From Polytrichum commune (taxonomy: Eukaryota > Streptophyta > Polytrichopsida > Polytrichales > Polytrichaceae): a stretch of DNA of 64,000 bases. Location: positions 34,120,527-34,184,526 of the forward strand of contig OX485808.1 of the NCBI GenBank assembly GCA_950295325.1, read 5' to 3'. The notes beneath the pieces are model-generated. The model had not been told where the DNA came from. It searched no databases and worked only from the letters and a program-made list of their open reading frames with translations. The stretch's first letter is position 1; each line of letters opens with the position of its first letter. Below are positions 45,927 to 59,071 of this stretch, one piece after another. The translations under genes were made by a program, and so were the position numbers.

Positions 45927-46361
45927 TGAACCCCATCAAGATCTTCAGTGGTAGTTTTGGTGGTCAAACTCTATACGAGAATCCGTTTTATGTTTCACCA
46001 AACCTGGTGAGTATTTTATATCCTTGTGCCAGCTTTAAAATAAATAAATTCATGGGTGTTAGTACTTTGCTCATTGCTACATCTCAAAGAGATCACAGCT
46101 AGATGAGGCAAGGCAGAATGTGCCACACCACAAAGTATGCAGTTGTGTCTAAATTAATTTTCTCAACAACTTGTTTGTTGGAATTGCATACCCTCCAAAT
46201 TGTAACTTAATTATTACTTTGTGCAGGAGCGATCAATGGAGAAGAGGAAGAAGGCTGGCAAGTATGCTAAGAAAGTCAAAGCTAAACAAAGGCGTAAGAA
46301 TTATGTGGTTGCCAATCAGCTTGAGCCTAATGAGCTTGCTGATGTTTGGGATGAGGATTAA

Positions 46362-49340
46362 AGTGATTTTAACAGCTTCTTATTATCCCTAAATGGGTAC
46401 TTTGCCACCTCTTTCAATGCAAGTACTAAATCAGGTGAATCGTGGCAGTACTTAGTAGCTTGGCTGGAAGGGAATGTAATCCACCACAATTTTCGTGTAA
46501 ATCATGTTGCTCAGAGTCTAGAATCGCTTGCATTCTTGGGCTTGGTGGAGTAGGACTAGAATCATACGATTGCACTTTGAATTTGTAACTTGTAGGGCTT
46601 TGCAGGGAGTTAGATTCGAGTTTACAGGGAACCTTATATATTTCATGTGTCTGGGAGAATTATAGACACTTCAGTTTTTAATTCAAAAGCACAATTTTGA
46701 GTACCTGGATTGTTAACTTTACACTGTTGACCAAATGTGAGTTGTTATTCAGATTGTGGCAGTTGTGAATCAGTGTATACCTCATTTCTGTTTGATGGCA
46801 ATTTCTCCATGGGTCTTTTAAAACTGGGATGTTCATGGCCTTTCACAGGTTTAGGAGTTGTGTTTTGTTCCTGGGACAGTTTTACACATCCATGAAACAT
46901 CCGACCACTGAGAAAGTGTTGCATGCCTAGCTCACATAGAACATACACCATGGCTTGTTTTCAGATACCTATTGACACCACTTTTTTAGTGAGTGGAGTG
47001 CTGTGTTTTCGTGGGGGTTGGTTTGGGACAAAGCTAGGTCGATTTTGAGTGGAAATGAGGGCGGTTTTGGGTGCTGTTTGCAGTGCAATAAAGTGGGTCC
47101 AGGGAGGGATATAATTAGCTAGGCGCAAGTGATTTCAAAAGTTTGTAGTATCTCAATGTGGAATTTATTTTGTTTTTGTTTCTACCATGTCTAAGGTAGT
47201 TGAGCCTAAAAGCGACATTTTCAAAAAAAGTCTATTGTAGGCAAGTTAAATAGATTGGAAAGTTTTCAAAAAAATCCCTACATCTACAAATCTATACAGT
47301 TGACATAGTGATTTTCAAGAAAGAACAAATTGGTATGCAACTTACAAAAATTTGGAAAGTCGTTTGAAGAAATGAGCCTTTTACTCTCCACTAGAGGGTC
47401 CATTGATGTTGGATTCCTAGGTGAGAATCACCACAAAGTCGGCATTATTGTGGGTGAGTCTTTTTATTAAACGAAGGTGTTGCCCCCTTTTGTGGCACAC
47501 TTCTTACACATGGCCTTGTTGAGCGGATAGATTCTAGATTTCCAATTAGCTAGGGTAATTGGCCAAAGTTGGTGCTCTTCTTTAGAGCGATCTTGCTTTC
47601 TTCTTACGGTGCTCCTATTAATGGTTGTAGTGGTGCTATTTTGTACTTAATGCCAGATAGGCTTAATCACATTTATTAATGAATTACTCAATGGCATACT
47701 TGCACTCAGTTGTTGATGGGTTAAGGATGAAAAATAGGTGTTGCCAAAAGGAAGGTGAAGCCAAATTGCTTATCCAATCATGTATACCACTAATCTATGT
47801 GGAATTTAAAAATAGGATTAATGAACCATAATGGTTGGTTAAACCCCTAACTTTCCAAGTAACCATGATTGCTGGATGATTTCCTCCCTACATTAAATCC
47901 CATCTACCTTATTCATCTGTAGTCAAAATTACTACAAACTTCAAGACAACATGAATATTTGCACACCTGTCTTGCCAAATTTGGAGATGATTAGAACGTT
48001 CAAATGGGAAGTAGTCATGTCTTTGTTGTGTTGAGAGCTCATGTGAGGGTGTTCACTCCCATTGAAGGTTGCCACTCGGATGCAAACTTTGCATGAACAT
48101 CAATGGTGTTATTTTCGGCAGAAGTGAATTTTCTTTGATGTCCTTGTAAATACGCCCTTCATCCTCAAACCCATTATTAACTTCAGCTTTTGTACACTCT
48201 TTGAATCTTAAGGAATTCTTTGCAAATATGTAGCTAGATATATGGGACAATTTGCATACCCCAATTGCAAGGTGGCAAGCTCATTGTGGTTTGCATGTTT
48301 TTGGCCCGAGGATTTGTGGAGGTGCTCAACTATTGGATTGTTTCCATCTAGTGGGTCACACAAGCATTCCACTCATTTTCTAGGTGGGTTTGATTGGTCA
48401 AAGGTTCTTTACTGGGGCTAAAACAAGACAAGCTTTTCATGTGCACCCCTTCCTTCATATGTTATAATTTGAAAATCTAGATGGTCCTTCATATCCCATT
48501 TCCCCCCTGCAAATAGCTCATATCCCATGTTTCAAGATCTTACATATATGTCCCACTTTAACCTCAAACCTTGTCCATGAAAATTCCACAAACAACATTG
48601 AGTGAAATGCATCTCAATTTAGGACTCCCTATCAATAAGGCATGTGGCAATTTTGTTGTTGGGTCAGTTTGGGAATTTGCTCTTTTGATTAGAAACTATG
48701 AATAGGGCAATTCGTCATTTTAAGGGTCTAAATCAAAGTTGCGATGCAATGTTGTAGGAAGAAAAAGTGATGAAATTTCATTGAACTTCACCGAATCTTA
48801 TTCATTAAGTTTTGACATGCATTGCCTGGACCCTATTACCGCACAAAGGCAGTCTCCACCACAACGCCTCTATCCCATGACATGGGACATGGCCAACAAA
48901 TCTTTCTGTCGAAATGGATGAGTCAATTGGGTGTGGATATGGGTGGCAAGCAATGTTCAAGATTGAAGTCTTCAATGCCCTTCAAATGCGATTTGGCCCT
49001 TTCAAAATATAGCTCTCTCAAAACAACCCTTCAGGACACAACCCCAAATTGAAAATGAAAACGTCACTTGAAGTCCTCAATATAATTTGCCCACCATAAG
49101 AATCAACAAGCGTAGGGCATTGTCACTACAAGAAGTGGAGTTAGATGGTTGGTTCTTAATTTCTCACATAATTGTACTGCAAACATGTACCATATAATTC
49201 ATGCACAAGTTTAATATGAGTTTTGTATTTCCTTTCTAAATTCTTAATTTGACGTCTTGGATTTGAACCACCTCTTCAATTGAAGGGCTGAAATTTGAGA
49301 GCCCTTCAAAATGAAACTCATATGAGGGCTTCAATCTTGA
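46362..49340. other. Intergenic DNA of the duplicated segment, copy B
   Basis: Matches 452-3149 and 4945-5510 of copy A, with the 1.8-kb A-specific block missing at about 48777. It lacks about 280 bp of copy A (near 1030-1300) and other small stretches, and has a 31-bp insertion near 46850 relative to A. No gene found in either copy. Confidence 0.6.
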
Positions 49341-49348
49341 ACACTGAT

Positions 49349-49578
49349 GGCAGGCAGGCAGGCAGGAAGGAAGGGAGGGAGGAAGGGAGGAAGGAAGAGA
49401 AGAAAGGTGGGTTAGTAGATAAAGAAACAGGCAGCAGGCGCCTCTCACAAGATTGGCAGTGTGGCAGCCTCGCTCCGCCACTGCTTTGCTGTCCCGAACT
49501 CCCCATCTCCTCTCCTCGCACGACGATCCATGCTTCTTCGGATCGGATCGGATTGGAAAGGAAAGGAAAGAAAAGGAA
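49349..49578 (+). repeat. Purine microsatellites upstream of aldolase copy B
   Basis: GGCAGG/GGAAGG units at about 49349-49411 and a shorter GGAAA run at about 49555-49578, the counterparts of 5517-5740 in copy A with different unit counts. Confidence 0.8.
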
Positions 49579-49625
49579 GAATTCTTCACAAACACGGAAC
49601 ACTCAATCCTCAAGTGAAACGCACA

Positions 49626-49872
49626 ATGGTGATGGCGGCATCCGCTGGCCTGCAACGGAGCGTGCTCCTGGGGATTCATGGCTGCACCACTCCCGCAAGG
49701 CCACTACAATTCAGCGGGGCTCCTGCCCATCTCCACAGCAGATTGTGATGACGCCGGAGTTCGAGAGCACCAATCCATACACGGAGGAGCTGAGGCGGAC
49801 GGCCTCCTCCATCTCGCAGCGAAGCAAGGGCATTCTGGCCTCCGATGAGAGCAATGCCATCACTGGCAAACG
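49626..49872 (+). pseudogene. Plastid-type fructose-bisphosphate aldolase, first exon (copy B)
   Basis: The frame from ATG 49626 gives a transit-peptide-like start, MVMAASAGLQRSVLLGIHG then CTTPARPLQFSGAPAHLHS, and runs into a stop at 49746-49748. Shifting by one base restores IVMTPEFESTNPYTEELRRT then ASSISQRSKGILASDESNAI, ending ..TGKR before a gtcagt donor. The same one-base deficit is in copy A, so it predates the duplication. An unrecognised micro-intron or internal start (the ATG of MTPEFE at 49749) could rescue a cytosolic form. The next aldolase exon lies 4.8 kb downstream. Confidence 0.75.
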
Positions 49873-52800
49873 GTCAGTAATTATGCTTACTGCACCAATT
49901 GTGCTTTCACTCTCAGCTGCTCACTAGGTTGGATTATGGTGCTCCGATGTTTGTTTTAAACGCTCAAAATTGCTCAGGATGGATTAATTGTCGCAAGCCT
50001 GGGCCTGGTGAATTGCCGGATGTTGTCCCATGATTCGCAGTGCTGCCACTGGCGAATGGTCTGTGATCAGTTCTAAGCTAGGTAATGCATTCGCTCTCAC
50101 TTGCTCACTGCTCTAAATAGTCCGATTAGTGGGGGTGGAAAATTGGCGTGGACATAATTAGTGGGGTGGAAATAACAAACAACTTCCACTCAGTCTCCCT
50201 TGGGACTTCCGATCAACACGTTATATGAAATCAAAGAGTCACCTTACACCAAACGTCAAAACTAGCATAAACTGAAAATATCCACCCACATCAATTTTCT
50301 AGAAAAATAATCAATGTGGTCCACATTGATTCAAAATATGAGAATGAGCGTGGGCTCTAGAAGATCACCATGGTCCACAGTAACATGATTACTTAGTGGG
50401 GTTGGAAATGAGCGAGAATGTTCAAGGAATTGCTCCAAAGTGATCAGGATTGTTCAAATGGACGACCTCTAGTGAGCACCCTTGTTGGATGTTGTAACAT
50501 TCAATTTTGGGTTGCCAATTTATTTGGATGTATCCTGGATGCCCAATTCACATTATTGTTGTAGGATCACCTCTGATTTGAAGCAACCCGAGGGAAATCA
50601 TGTAAATAGGTCAGTGCAATCTGATTTCTGGTGAAGGTCAAGATGTACCATCTATCTCTTGAGTACTTGATATATTTATTCAGTATTTTCATTAGAAGTT
50701 TGTCTACGAATCCTAGGAAATTAAATAAATTTCTAAAAATGAAAAATTAAATACCTAGGGAGGTTTGGATTTGGATGGTGACCCTTGCTTTAGGTAAAAT
50801 GCTTTGAATTGGAAAACCATCGACATTTGAAAGCATAATTTTTTTCTACTCTAAACACAAATGTTTTGATCAATGGATTCCTCTCATTGCCTTCCTTCTT
50901 TCCAAGCATGTTGCTATGGCTTTTTGTGAAATAGCAAGTCATTAGTTGTTTAGAAGCATTTAAAGTTGTTTATATGGAATGGAGCTGTCATCGCAAGGTT
51001 GATCCTTAATGATGAATGCAGAGCAAAGCGTTTGAATGTAGTACTCAAGATCAAATTCTTTATGGTGGGTAGGGGGTGCAATATGTTAGTGACCTAATTA
51101 TGTCTGATAAGACAATAGTTCCTGCACCTAAAGCTATTATGTAAACCCGAGATGGAGACCAGTTTCTGGGGAGGTTTTGGACACAATCAGGTGTCAAGAT
51201 CCAAGTGTTTCCGAGTCCAACCGGTTACATGTTGATACCTTTCGGGTTTCCATTATTAATTTAAGATGCATCCTGTAGATTTCTTTAAAACGATCGACAC
51301 TTTGCCTAGATTCTTGAATTTGAACCGGTCGTTTCTCAAACTCAACCAGCCCTACGAATGGAAAGATCTGGCTGCTAGTTACAGCTGAGCCGGTTGGGTT
51401 TGAGATATGACCGGTTCAAGTTCAAGACTTTAGGCAAATGGCTGATCATTTTACAGGAATCCATAGATTATACCTAATTGAATGAAGAGAGGAAAACCCA
51501 AAGACATCTACACGCAACCCGGTTGGGCTTGGAAACGCTCGCATCTCGACCGTTCCTGCCCTAAATCTCCCCGAAGCAGCCCATCTGGAACAAGCAGTCG
51601 GATCTCTCCATTCCTAGATGGGGATCAAAATAGAATGGTACTCAAGTTTTGAATTCTCTATGGTGGGTGCAGTACATTAGTGGCACAATTATGTTTGACG
51701 ACACCCTGCTTCAGTCATCTCGGGCGGGTGTGGTACTTTTGGGCCACCCTCTTTCGAGGGAGCCTAAAAGTATCACACAAGCCCTTCGGTGAAGGTGGCC
51801 TGCATTTGCAGGCGCCCAAGCCGAACCCGGATGATAGGTGTATAACGTGAGTAGTTAGATTTTTAAGGAAAATTAAATATGCGTTGTAGTACCTCCGGAG
51901 GTTGGGCCTTAGTTTTTTGCTAGTGTCGCTCTAAACTCCACTAACTAATTTCCTATCTAGTTATAACCTTAACCTACAACCTATTCTACGTGCAGACGCA
52001 CCAGCCTTGAAACCAAGGCAATCCTAATTTGTGAATTGGGATGGTTCTGATACACCCAACCGGGTGTGACTCATACCACCCTAACTCAACGAACGGAATA
52101 ACGACAATTTGATGGACCATTCAATTCTTCCTATTTCTTTATTTAATTCTATTTAGTTTTCTAAGCGGGGGAACTTGGCCTAAGTCCCACCCTTCACACA
52201 AAATCATTCTTAATTACTTACTTCTGTTTGCACGTCCTAACTCACTACATTAACATATTAGGCATCATCCCTTACCTGGTTGGTGCACCCCTTACCTCGG
52301 AACCTTCTAAGGCCTCGTGCAGGTCCTTTGAAGGTCGAGTAACATCTCAAACCCTTCGGACATCAATGGTTCGAAGGGTGGTGTCACTCTACCGAGTTAA
52401 GTTTCCGATTCGGGTCTCTTGCCAACAAGGGTTTACGATTTATTTTGTATGTTTTGATTGTTAAATGTGTTTACACTGGATAGACCACGAAATGCAACTC
52501 AATGGGACCAGGGTGACGGACAACCTGTAGGTTCAACCTGTTGCGCAATCCTCATAAATTGGGGCCATTACTCCCAATTTATGGGGCCAACAACATAATA
52601 GTGGATTCGCGGGTCTTTAACCCCACCTTTCCACCAACAACATTCAGAGTGGTCGTGTCGGTGATTAATCCGACTTACCACACACAAAACTTGCTAATAA
52701 ATGAAGCTACTACCACAAAACATACCAAGGGCCCCGAAAACAATGGAGTTGGGTACTCCCTTGGCGGTCAAATGGTCAAGCCACTTGACCTTACGAGATA

Positions 52801-54687
52801 GGTGAGTGGGTTTAGAGATGCGTACCTTAGCCGTGCTCCCTCCAATCCTAAATGGAAGGCTTAAGGTTAGTTAATTTACCTCAATTTTCCTCGGTTGATT
52901 TGGGCTTGATGTAGGCCGAGCCGCTACCTCCTTCCTTGCTCCACTTTCCGAGCGTCGACCTTGCCTCCTTCTTTGTAACTAGTTTGGTAGTAAGCGTACC
53001 TTAGTTAACAATTAAAATATAAAGTGTTATTCTGCACTGTAATTTAATCCTAAGCATAATATTTATACTTAGTGCACCTAATTATCTTTCCAATGATCTA
53101 AAAATCACTCTAATCGGATAAGAAATGCAAAAGTTATGAGGGTTGGAAGTATGAGGTCGATTCAACCGACCCTTCCAACCCACCTATCTACCTTCTAACT
53201 TCAAAAATTCATAGCACATTCCTTACTACTTGGATCTAGGCTTTCCTTATACCATTGGAAAGCTATGAACAAGCTCTAACTAGGAAAATTATGACATCAG
53301 CAGGTTAAGCTAATAAAAATTCAGCAGACTCCTTGTAACACAACAGTCAATCAAGAAGACTTAAACTATGTATTTCACCTTCAACAATTTATATCTAATT
53401 CAAATCTTATTCAAATCAAACGTTCTATATGACCCTGGAGAGATATTAAAAAGATGTATTTGATAAAAATATATGATTAGAAAGGTAAGCCGAAGTGAAC
53501 CCAGCAGGTCCTCTGTAATGCAGCAGTCAACCAAAAGTTCTCAAACTATGTGTCCCATCTTGCATAATTCATATCTGATTCAAATCATGCTCAAATCAAA
53601 TGTTCTAAGCCATTTTGGAAAGCTACACAAAAGTTCTACTTAGGAAAAATATAACTTCTTGGAATTAAAATTCCTATTGGGCTCGCAGGTCTGATCCAGC
53701 ACCCGCTACCCACAAGACCACCCAGTTTTTCTACTCCATCTTTGAAAATTCATAACTAATTGTCATCTTAACCAAATCACAAATGGGAAACGGCTATGGA
53801 TAGCTATAGGAAATCTCTCTAAGAGAAAAATGATAAGTATCTTGTTCTAGCTTCTGAACTAAGCCTTCAGGGCATTGGCAGATGAGGTCTACAATGCCTC
53901 CACTCAAAATTCTACCATCCAACCTACCTGTACAAAAGAAGGAATAATTTTGTTGGTGTGTTAATAAACACACATTATAACTAGGAGAGAGAGTAGAGGA
54001 GGTGCTCAAGCCTTTCTTTTAGGCCATTGAGAATGCATGCTAAAGGATTTTTTCCTAACTACATTGAAGCAGGGCTTCGCCCAAGCATTAGAGGAAGAGA
54101 GAGAGAGCTACAAGGTGGAAGGAGGGGTTTTTAAACCCTCTCACAAAAGGGTTGGACCCCTCCTCCACCGGATCCATTTTTTAAACCCTTTCCCGAAATT
54201 TTGGCTCGGGGATTTTCCCGGTTGAGGTTGCCACCCTCTCGCCGAGGTGGCTCCGACGGGGAACCTAGAAATCTTTCTAATTTTTTGCCATCGAGTTGGC
54301 AAGGGGGCAAGTGGGCAAGTAGCCCCCTTGCTCTCTTTCTTTTTTGTCTTCAAAAGTCTTCAAGCCGATTTTATCTTCTTACCTAAAACACCTCCAATAG
54401 TCTTGTGTGTCTCACACTAACGAATAAACTAACACTTGCTTAGCTAGCATTTACTAACAATTACTTAATAGCTAGCATCTACTAATATTTGCTTAGCTAG
54501 TTGTTTTTACTAGCTAGCACATTTTTTTTACTTTACTATCTTCTAGCACTACTTAGTTTCATTTTGACCTTCCTTCTTCTAGGCTAAATGCTAAATGAAC
54601 TAATTTTCCCTAAATTCCCTATCAATTCTAACTTTTAATGCTAACATTCTAACTAAAAGTGATCCCGCAGAGTGGTGGACCACTCAA
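49873..54687. other. Expanded aldolase intron with repeat insertions
   Basis: No independent gene found. Holds a repeat near 50.1-50.3 kb related to 25.25-25.45 kb and 57.95-58.1 kb (gattagtgggggtggaa, agcataaa), a head-to-head pair of AACCGGTT repeats (51.17-51.58 kb), and about 51.7-54.65 kb of non-coding sequence with recurring phrases (ggaaagcta, cagtcaa) that resembles an LTR or other non-coding retroelement part. I could not find its ends. Confidence 0.45.
51170..51580. repeat. Head-to-head pair of AACCGGTT dispersed repeats
   Basis: About 51170-51350 is a direct copy (ggggaggttttggacacaat .. gtccaaccggttacatgttg .. tgaaccggtcgtttctc) and about 51375-51580 an inverted copy (gagccggttgggtttgagat .. 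accggttcaagttcaag .. ctaaatctcccc). About 25 bp separate them, so the pair forms an imperfect 400-bp palindrome. Confidence 0.85.
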
Positions 54688-54840
54688 AGGGTTCACAGCG
54701 GGAGTGCCTTTTGTGGACATTGTTAAGGAGCAAGGCATCTTGCCCGGGATCAAAGTGGACACTGGCCTTCAGCCTATTGATGGCACTGATGAAGAAACCT
54801 CAACTCAAGGCTTGGATGGCCTTGCCGAGCGTTGCAAAAG
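54688..54840 (+). pseudogene. Fructose-bisphosphate aldolase internal exon fragment (copy B)
   Basis: Reads [20 protein letters not shown] then [20 protein letters not shown] and LAERCK before a gtcggt donor. This is the conserved central class I aldolase segment, including the lysine-containing PGIKVD strand and the QGLDGL motif. The start of the usual exon (RLxSIGLEN.. to ..LYQST) is missing; upstream sequence is unrelated, so the exon is truncated at its 5' side. No further aldolase exons could be found down to 56 kb. Frame intact for about 50 codons. Confidence 0.85.
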
Positions 54841-57800
54841 GTCGGTTTATTTTTTGCCCCCTGCCAAAATTTTATGCAGAACAATTACCCAAGTTGTCTC
54901 AGGTCTATCCAAACACAAAGAAAAATTGTATTGTATTTTCTTCTTCCAAGTAATCAATTTTTTTTTTCTTCTACTCGAGGTGTTTGTCTTATCTCTCCAG
55001 GTTCCCTTGTGCATACAACAATTTGCACGAGTCTTCTCACCACCTATAGACATCAGTACTCAGCAGAAACTCAAGACACGGACGCACTTACAGGAACAAC
55101 TTATTGTTGTAAATGGCCCATGGTTGAATTGGTGGCTACCATTTGGGCTATTGCCGCATGTGTGAATTATTTTAATGTATTTCATTTTAGTTTCTGATTA
55201 CCGTAGAGTGATGTTTGGTTCAACATTTCCAAGTGTTGAAAGCTAGTTTCCATGACAAATTGAGCATGGTCTTGAACAATGCGGATATGTCACATGGCAA
55301 AATAGATCTAGCTTGTTTTTTTGGTGTTGAACCAGGGATCACAGTACGGGGTGTCAATTTGATTGCTTTGTTGGTTAGTGTGGAACTCTTCTTAAAAGCT
55401 TTGGTTTCAACTATTTGTCTACAATTGCTTGCTTTGTGAAGGTGTTACCAACAGGGGGTTCGATTTGCAAAGTGGGAGGGTTGTAATCAGGTGGACTCCA
55501 CAGTCCATCCCTCCTCCACTGCCGTCCTTGAGACCACACATGGACTTGCTCATTAGGCTCAAATATGTCACGTATTCCACATTCATGGTTCACGTCCTGA
55601 GACTATATTATGGCAATGTAAGCTGGAGCATGTTGTCTTTGTTAAGCCAGTAGAGTTATTGTTGATTTCAACCGGAATTTTAATCGGGAGTTGGTTGTTT
55701 TGCATACAAAAATTTTGATGTTCGATAAATTTTTAGCACATGCTTGGAGACAGTGTGGAGGTTTAAACGAACGGTAGTGGTCCTTGAAGAACCATTATAG
55801 AAAGTTCTTTAATGAGAATTTTGCACTGATTCCAAGCATGCACCGGAAACTTACTGAACGTGGAAAGTTTTGTATGCAAAACAACTAACTTCCAACCCAA
55901 ACTATGTTCAAATTAAAGGCTCACTCTAATGATTTGGAATTGTTGTTAAGGTCCAGGAAGCCAGATGACTTATGGGACTAGAAGTACATGAAGACGGTGT
56001 CAAAATGCCTTTTTTCGTAATGGACACTTGGTACCTAGCCTACACAATAAATGCACATTGGTGCTCAAATCATTCCACACAACTTCTAGTATACTCACAA
56101 GTTTTAAAACTTCCCACTTCTCCTAGAACATTAAAAATTTGAATAGTATAAAATGATCTTCGCAAATCCAATTTGAGGTTGTAGCCATTCTTCCTCATAG
56201 TTTCTGGAGCTCGTATGAACATCTTATTCATTATCAAAGCGGAGATTTGTTTCTTCTGTTGCACATGCAGCATGGAGTGAACAGCCTACATTTCCAACAA
56301 GGTCAACTCACATGTTTCCTGACTTCTGAATGAGTACAAGCTACCTGTTAACTCCACCTTTAAGGTATTTGATTTCTTCAAAAATAGAAATGGGTTGTAT
56401 GTGTGTAAATGATTTTACAATTTATCAGTAACATGAAGATAGGTGGATCACTTGGGGCATTCGGTGCTTGCGGTCGCTTGTTGATGACAAAACCCTAAGT
56501 TTCTCACAGTGTTTGACTCTGATCTTGGGCAACAGGGTGACTCTTGAGGGCATCTTGCACTCACCTCAACCAGACCCTAAATACATACAAATCAGTGTCC
56601 GGGGAGATTATTTTGGTCAAAATTCTAGTGTTTCCAAGTCCAGCCAGTTACATGTCTTGATCTTTCGGTTTGTTCTTTATTGAATTAAGGTATATTCCAT
56701 AGATTCCTAAAAAATGATGGGTTATTATAGTTAGGGTTTTGCTATAATTGAAATATGCAAACAAAAACAACCCAGGGTACAGGATCACAGGGAAGACTAA
56801 GCTAGTGTCTATAAGGGTTAATGTCACATTGGATGAAAAATTAGAATAATAATCTAGGTCTTTCCATCCCTTCACTCCTTCTTTATTAAGCTTAATCTCT
56901 GTTCTTATAATTCCTTGTGTTTTCTTGGTCATCTGCAAATTCCGTCCTAGGTGCATGTGGACTTCTATCTCTCTAATTCTATCCTCTAATCAGTCACGAA
57001 GCTCAATAACTTGGCAAATTGTCAATGGCTAATTTTCACGACAAAGTCTAGGGTAATGTCTTTGAATACCACATCGTTTGTAAATGTCATGAATTATGCT
57101 TTGCAATATTCTCAAATTTAAATCCTCTTAGTTCAACTTAAAGTCATTTGGGCATTCTTCCAATACATACTTTCATTCAGCAGCATAATTAATGGTCGGG
57201 ATTCCGCTTCAAAGTCGATTGCATTTTGACAAACTTTTACTCTCAATGTCAGAGTTTACAAGATAATTAAGTGTCCGTATCACTTGGCTCTTTTAAAATA
57301 ATTCTACATCTACAAGCATCTTGCTTGAACATTGCCCAATGTTAAGCATTCAACCTCAATCCTAGAGTGTTGAACCTTCAAGGAAGCCTATTGCTTCTAA
57401 CTTGAGACTACGCCGGATAATACCTTAAGAAAATATCATGATTCTCCGGTGGCCGACCACCTTCTTATTAGAGGGGAGGATAAGGTGTTTACAACAACTA
57501 TTTTGAAATGGTGATAGCCCCTTGAACCCACTTAGGATGACTTTCTAACTGCCTATTGCTTGTTAATTCTCACTTATCTATGACATTTAGCCTATAGGCC
57601 AAGCTATAGCCAAAAACTCGAGCTCACAGTAGTTGTCATGAAGTCTTGAACTTCAACCAGTTATTTTTCAAACTCAAACGATTCATCTATAACTAATAGT
57701 CGGTTCTCCCTGTTCATTGATTCATACACCATCATATATTCATATGCTTTGGATGGCATTTGTATGTCCATACTGAAACACACAAAATTCTATACATTAA

Positions 57801-58078
57801 CGATGGTATACTATTACACCCTGAAATACATTTGTTACAAATTTCCATCCATTGATGGAGGCACGGTGTCATCCATATTTTCAGATTTTGTCCATGAGTG
57901 CTTGGGTTTCTGGTGATAACTACCCCAAATAGTCCTATTAGTATGACTGGAAATTTAGTGTGGAAATATTAAGTCAGCAATACACTAGGTCTCTTGTCAA
58001 TGGTGAATTAACTTGGGTCTAAGACCCCGGGTGTTTACCTAAGACTTCATGAACAACCTCCGACCAACACATCAAATA
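54841..58078. other. Intergenic DNA between aldolase fragment and NLR-B
   Basis: From 55800 on it matches copy A 6171-8078. The 54841-55799 part is absent from copy A. No gene recognised. The split AACCGGTT repeat recurs at about 56590-56705 and 57640-57720 with the same ~0.93-kb insert. From 57.9 to 58.1 kb is a dispersed repeat related to 25.25-25.45 kb. Confidence 0.55.
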
Positions 58079-59071
58079 TTAGTTATAGGACAAAAATAGC
58101 ACAAAATAAACCACCAAGTACAATGTCACCAATGAAGTCAAGTTGCCCAATGACTCCGGTATTTCCTTCAAGCTCTTGCACAATCCAAAGTTCAATGCCA
58201 CCAATGAAGTCAAGTTGCCCAAGATCTCTAGTACTTGCATCAAGCTCGAGCAACCGCCCAAGTGAAATGTTCTCAATAAAGTCAAGTTGCCCAATGTCTC
58301 CGGTATTTCCTTCAAGCTCGAGCAACCACTCAATTTCAATGTCACCAATGAAGTCAAGTTGCCCAATGTCTCCCATACTTCTTTCAATTTTGACTAATCA
58401 CTCAATTTCAATGTAAACAATTTAGTCAAGTTGCCCAAGATCTCTCGTACTTCTTTTAAGCCCCTCCACCATCCCAAGCTCAATGTAACCAATGAAGTCA
58501 AGTTGCCCAATGTCTTCCGCAATTCCTTCAAGCTAAAGCAACCACTCAAGTACAATGTCACTAATGAAGTGAAGTTGCCCAATGTCTCTAGTACTTCCTT
58601 CAAGTTCGAGCAACCACTCAAGTCTTATGTCACCAATGAAGTCAAGTTGCCCAATATCTCTCGCACTTCATTCAAGCTTGAGCAACCACTCTAGTCTTAT
58701 GTCACCAATGAAGTCAAGTTGCCCAATGTCTCTCGTTATTCCTTCAAGCTCGAGCAACCACTCGAGTCTTATGTCACCAATGAAGTCAGGTTGCGCAATG
58801 TCTCCGGTACCTTCTTCAAGCTCGTGCACCATCCCCAGTTCAATGTCACCAATGAAGTCAAGTTGCCCAATGTCTCCGGTACTTCCCTCAAGCTCGAGCA
58901 ATCTTCCAATTTCCATGTCACCAATGAAGTCAAGTTGCCCAATGTCTCCGGAACTTCCTTCAAGCTCGAGCAATGACTAAAGTCCAATGTCATCAATGAA
59001 GTCAAGTTGCCCAATGTCTCCGGTAATTCCTTCAAGCTCGAGCACCAACACAAGTACAATGCCACCAATGA
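58079..59071 (-). pseudogene. Distal LRR array of NLR-B, cut off by a solo LTR and decayed
   Basis: LRR repeats in the same frame as NLR-B exon 3 (LVALYLCWCSSLKELPETLG, LVTWKLEDCSSLREVPETLG) but with in-frame stops. Several neighbouring repeats share a TTG-to-TAA change (LVTL to LVT-stop), so a mutant repeat has been copied. The last readable part ends LGNLTSLVTLYLVVYFVLFL and stop at 58079, already in non-LRR DNA. Before the LTR insertion this was probably the C-terminal half of the LRR domain. Confidence 0.75.

Larger units (their letters stand above)
43803..46361 (+). pseudogene. BRX1: BRX1 copy B, last coding exon pair split by an insertion
   Basis: Exons: about 43803-43918 (QCRKKEDLYVWISKAPSGPS then AKFLPKA), about 44020-44154 (LNAIHTTEELKLTGNHLRGS then RPLLSFSSEFNEH), 44361-44462 (VFCTPKDHRKSKPFYDHILT .. 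HIWFRNYQ), 44836-44907 (ISVPHQSATDKIEKSALDKM TLIE), 45075-45097 (VGPRFAM), then, after an 829-bp insertion, 45931-46006 (PIKIFSGSFGGQTLYENPFY) and 46227-46361 (basic tail, TAA). Order and sequence follow the Brix domain of BRX1. The insertion falls inside a codon. Read-through gives a stop soon after the left edge, so the last 78 or so residues, including the basic tail, are lost. The N-terminal exons were not found between 43.5 and 43.8 kb. The 43918/44020 junction is uncertain. Confidence 0.8.
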
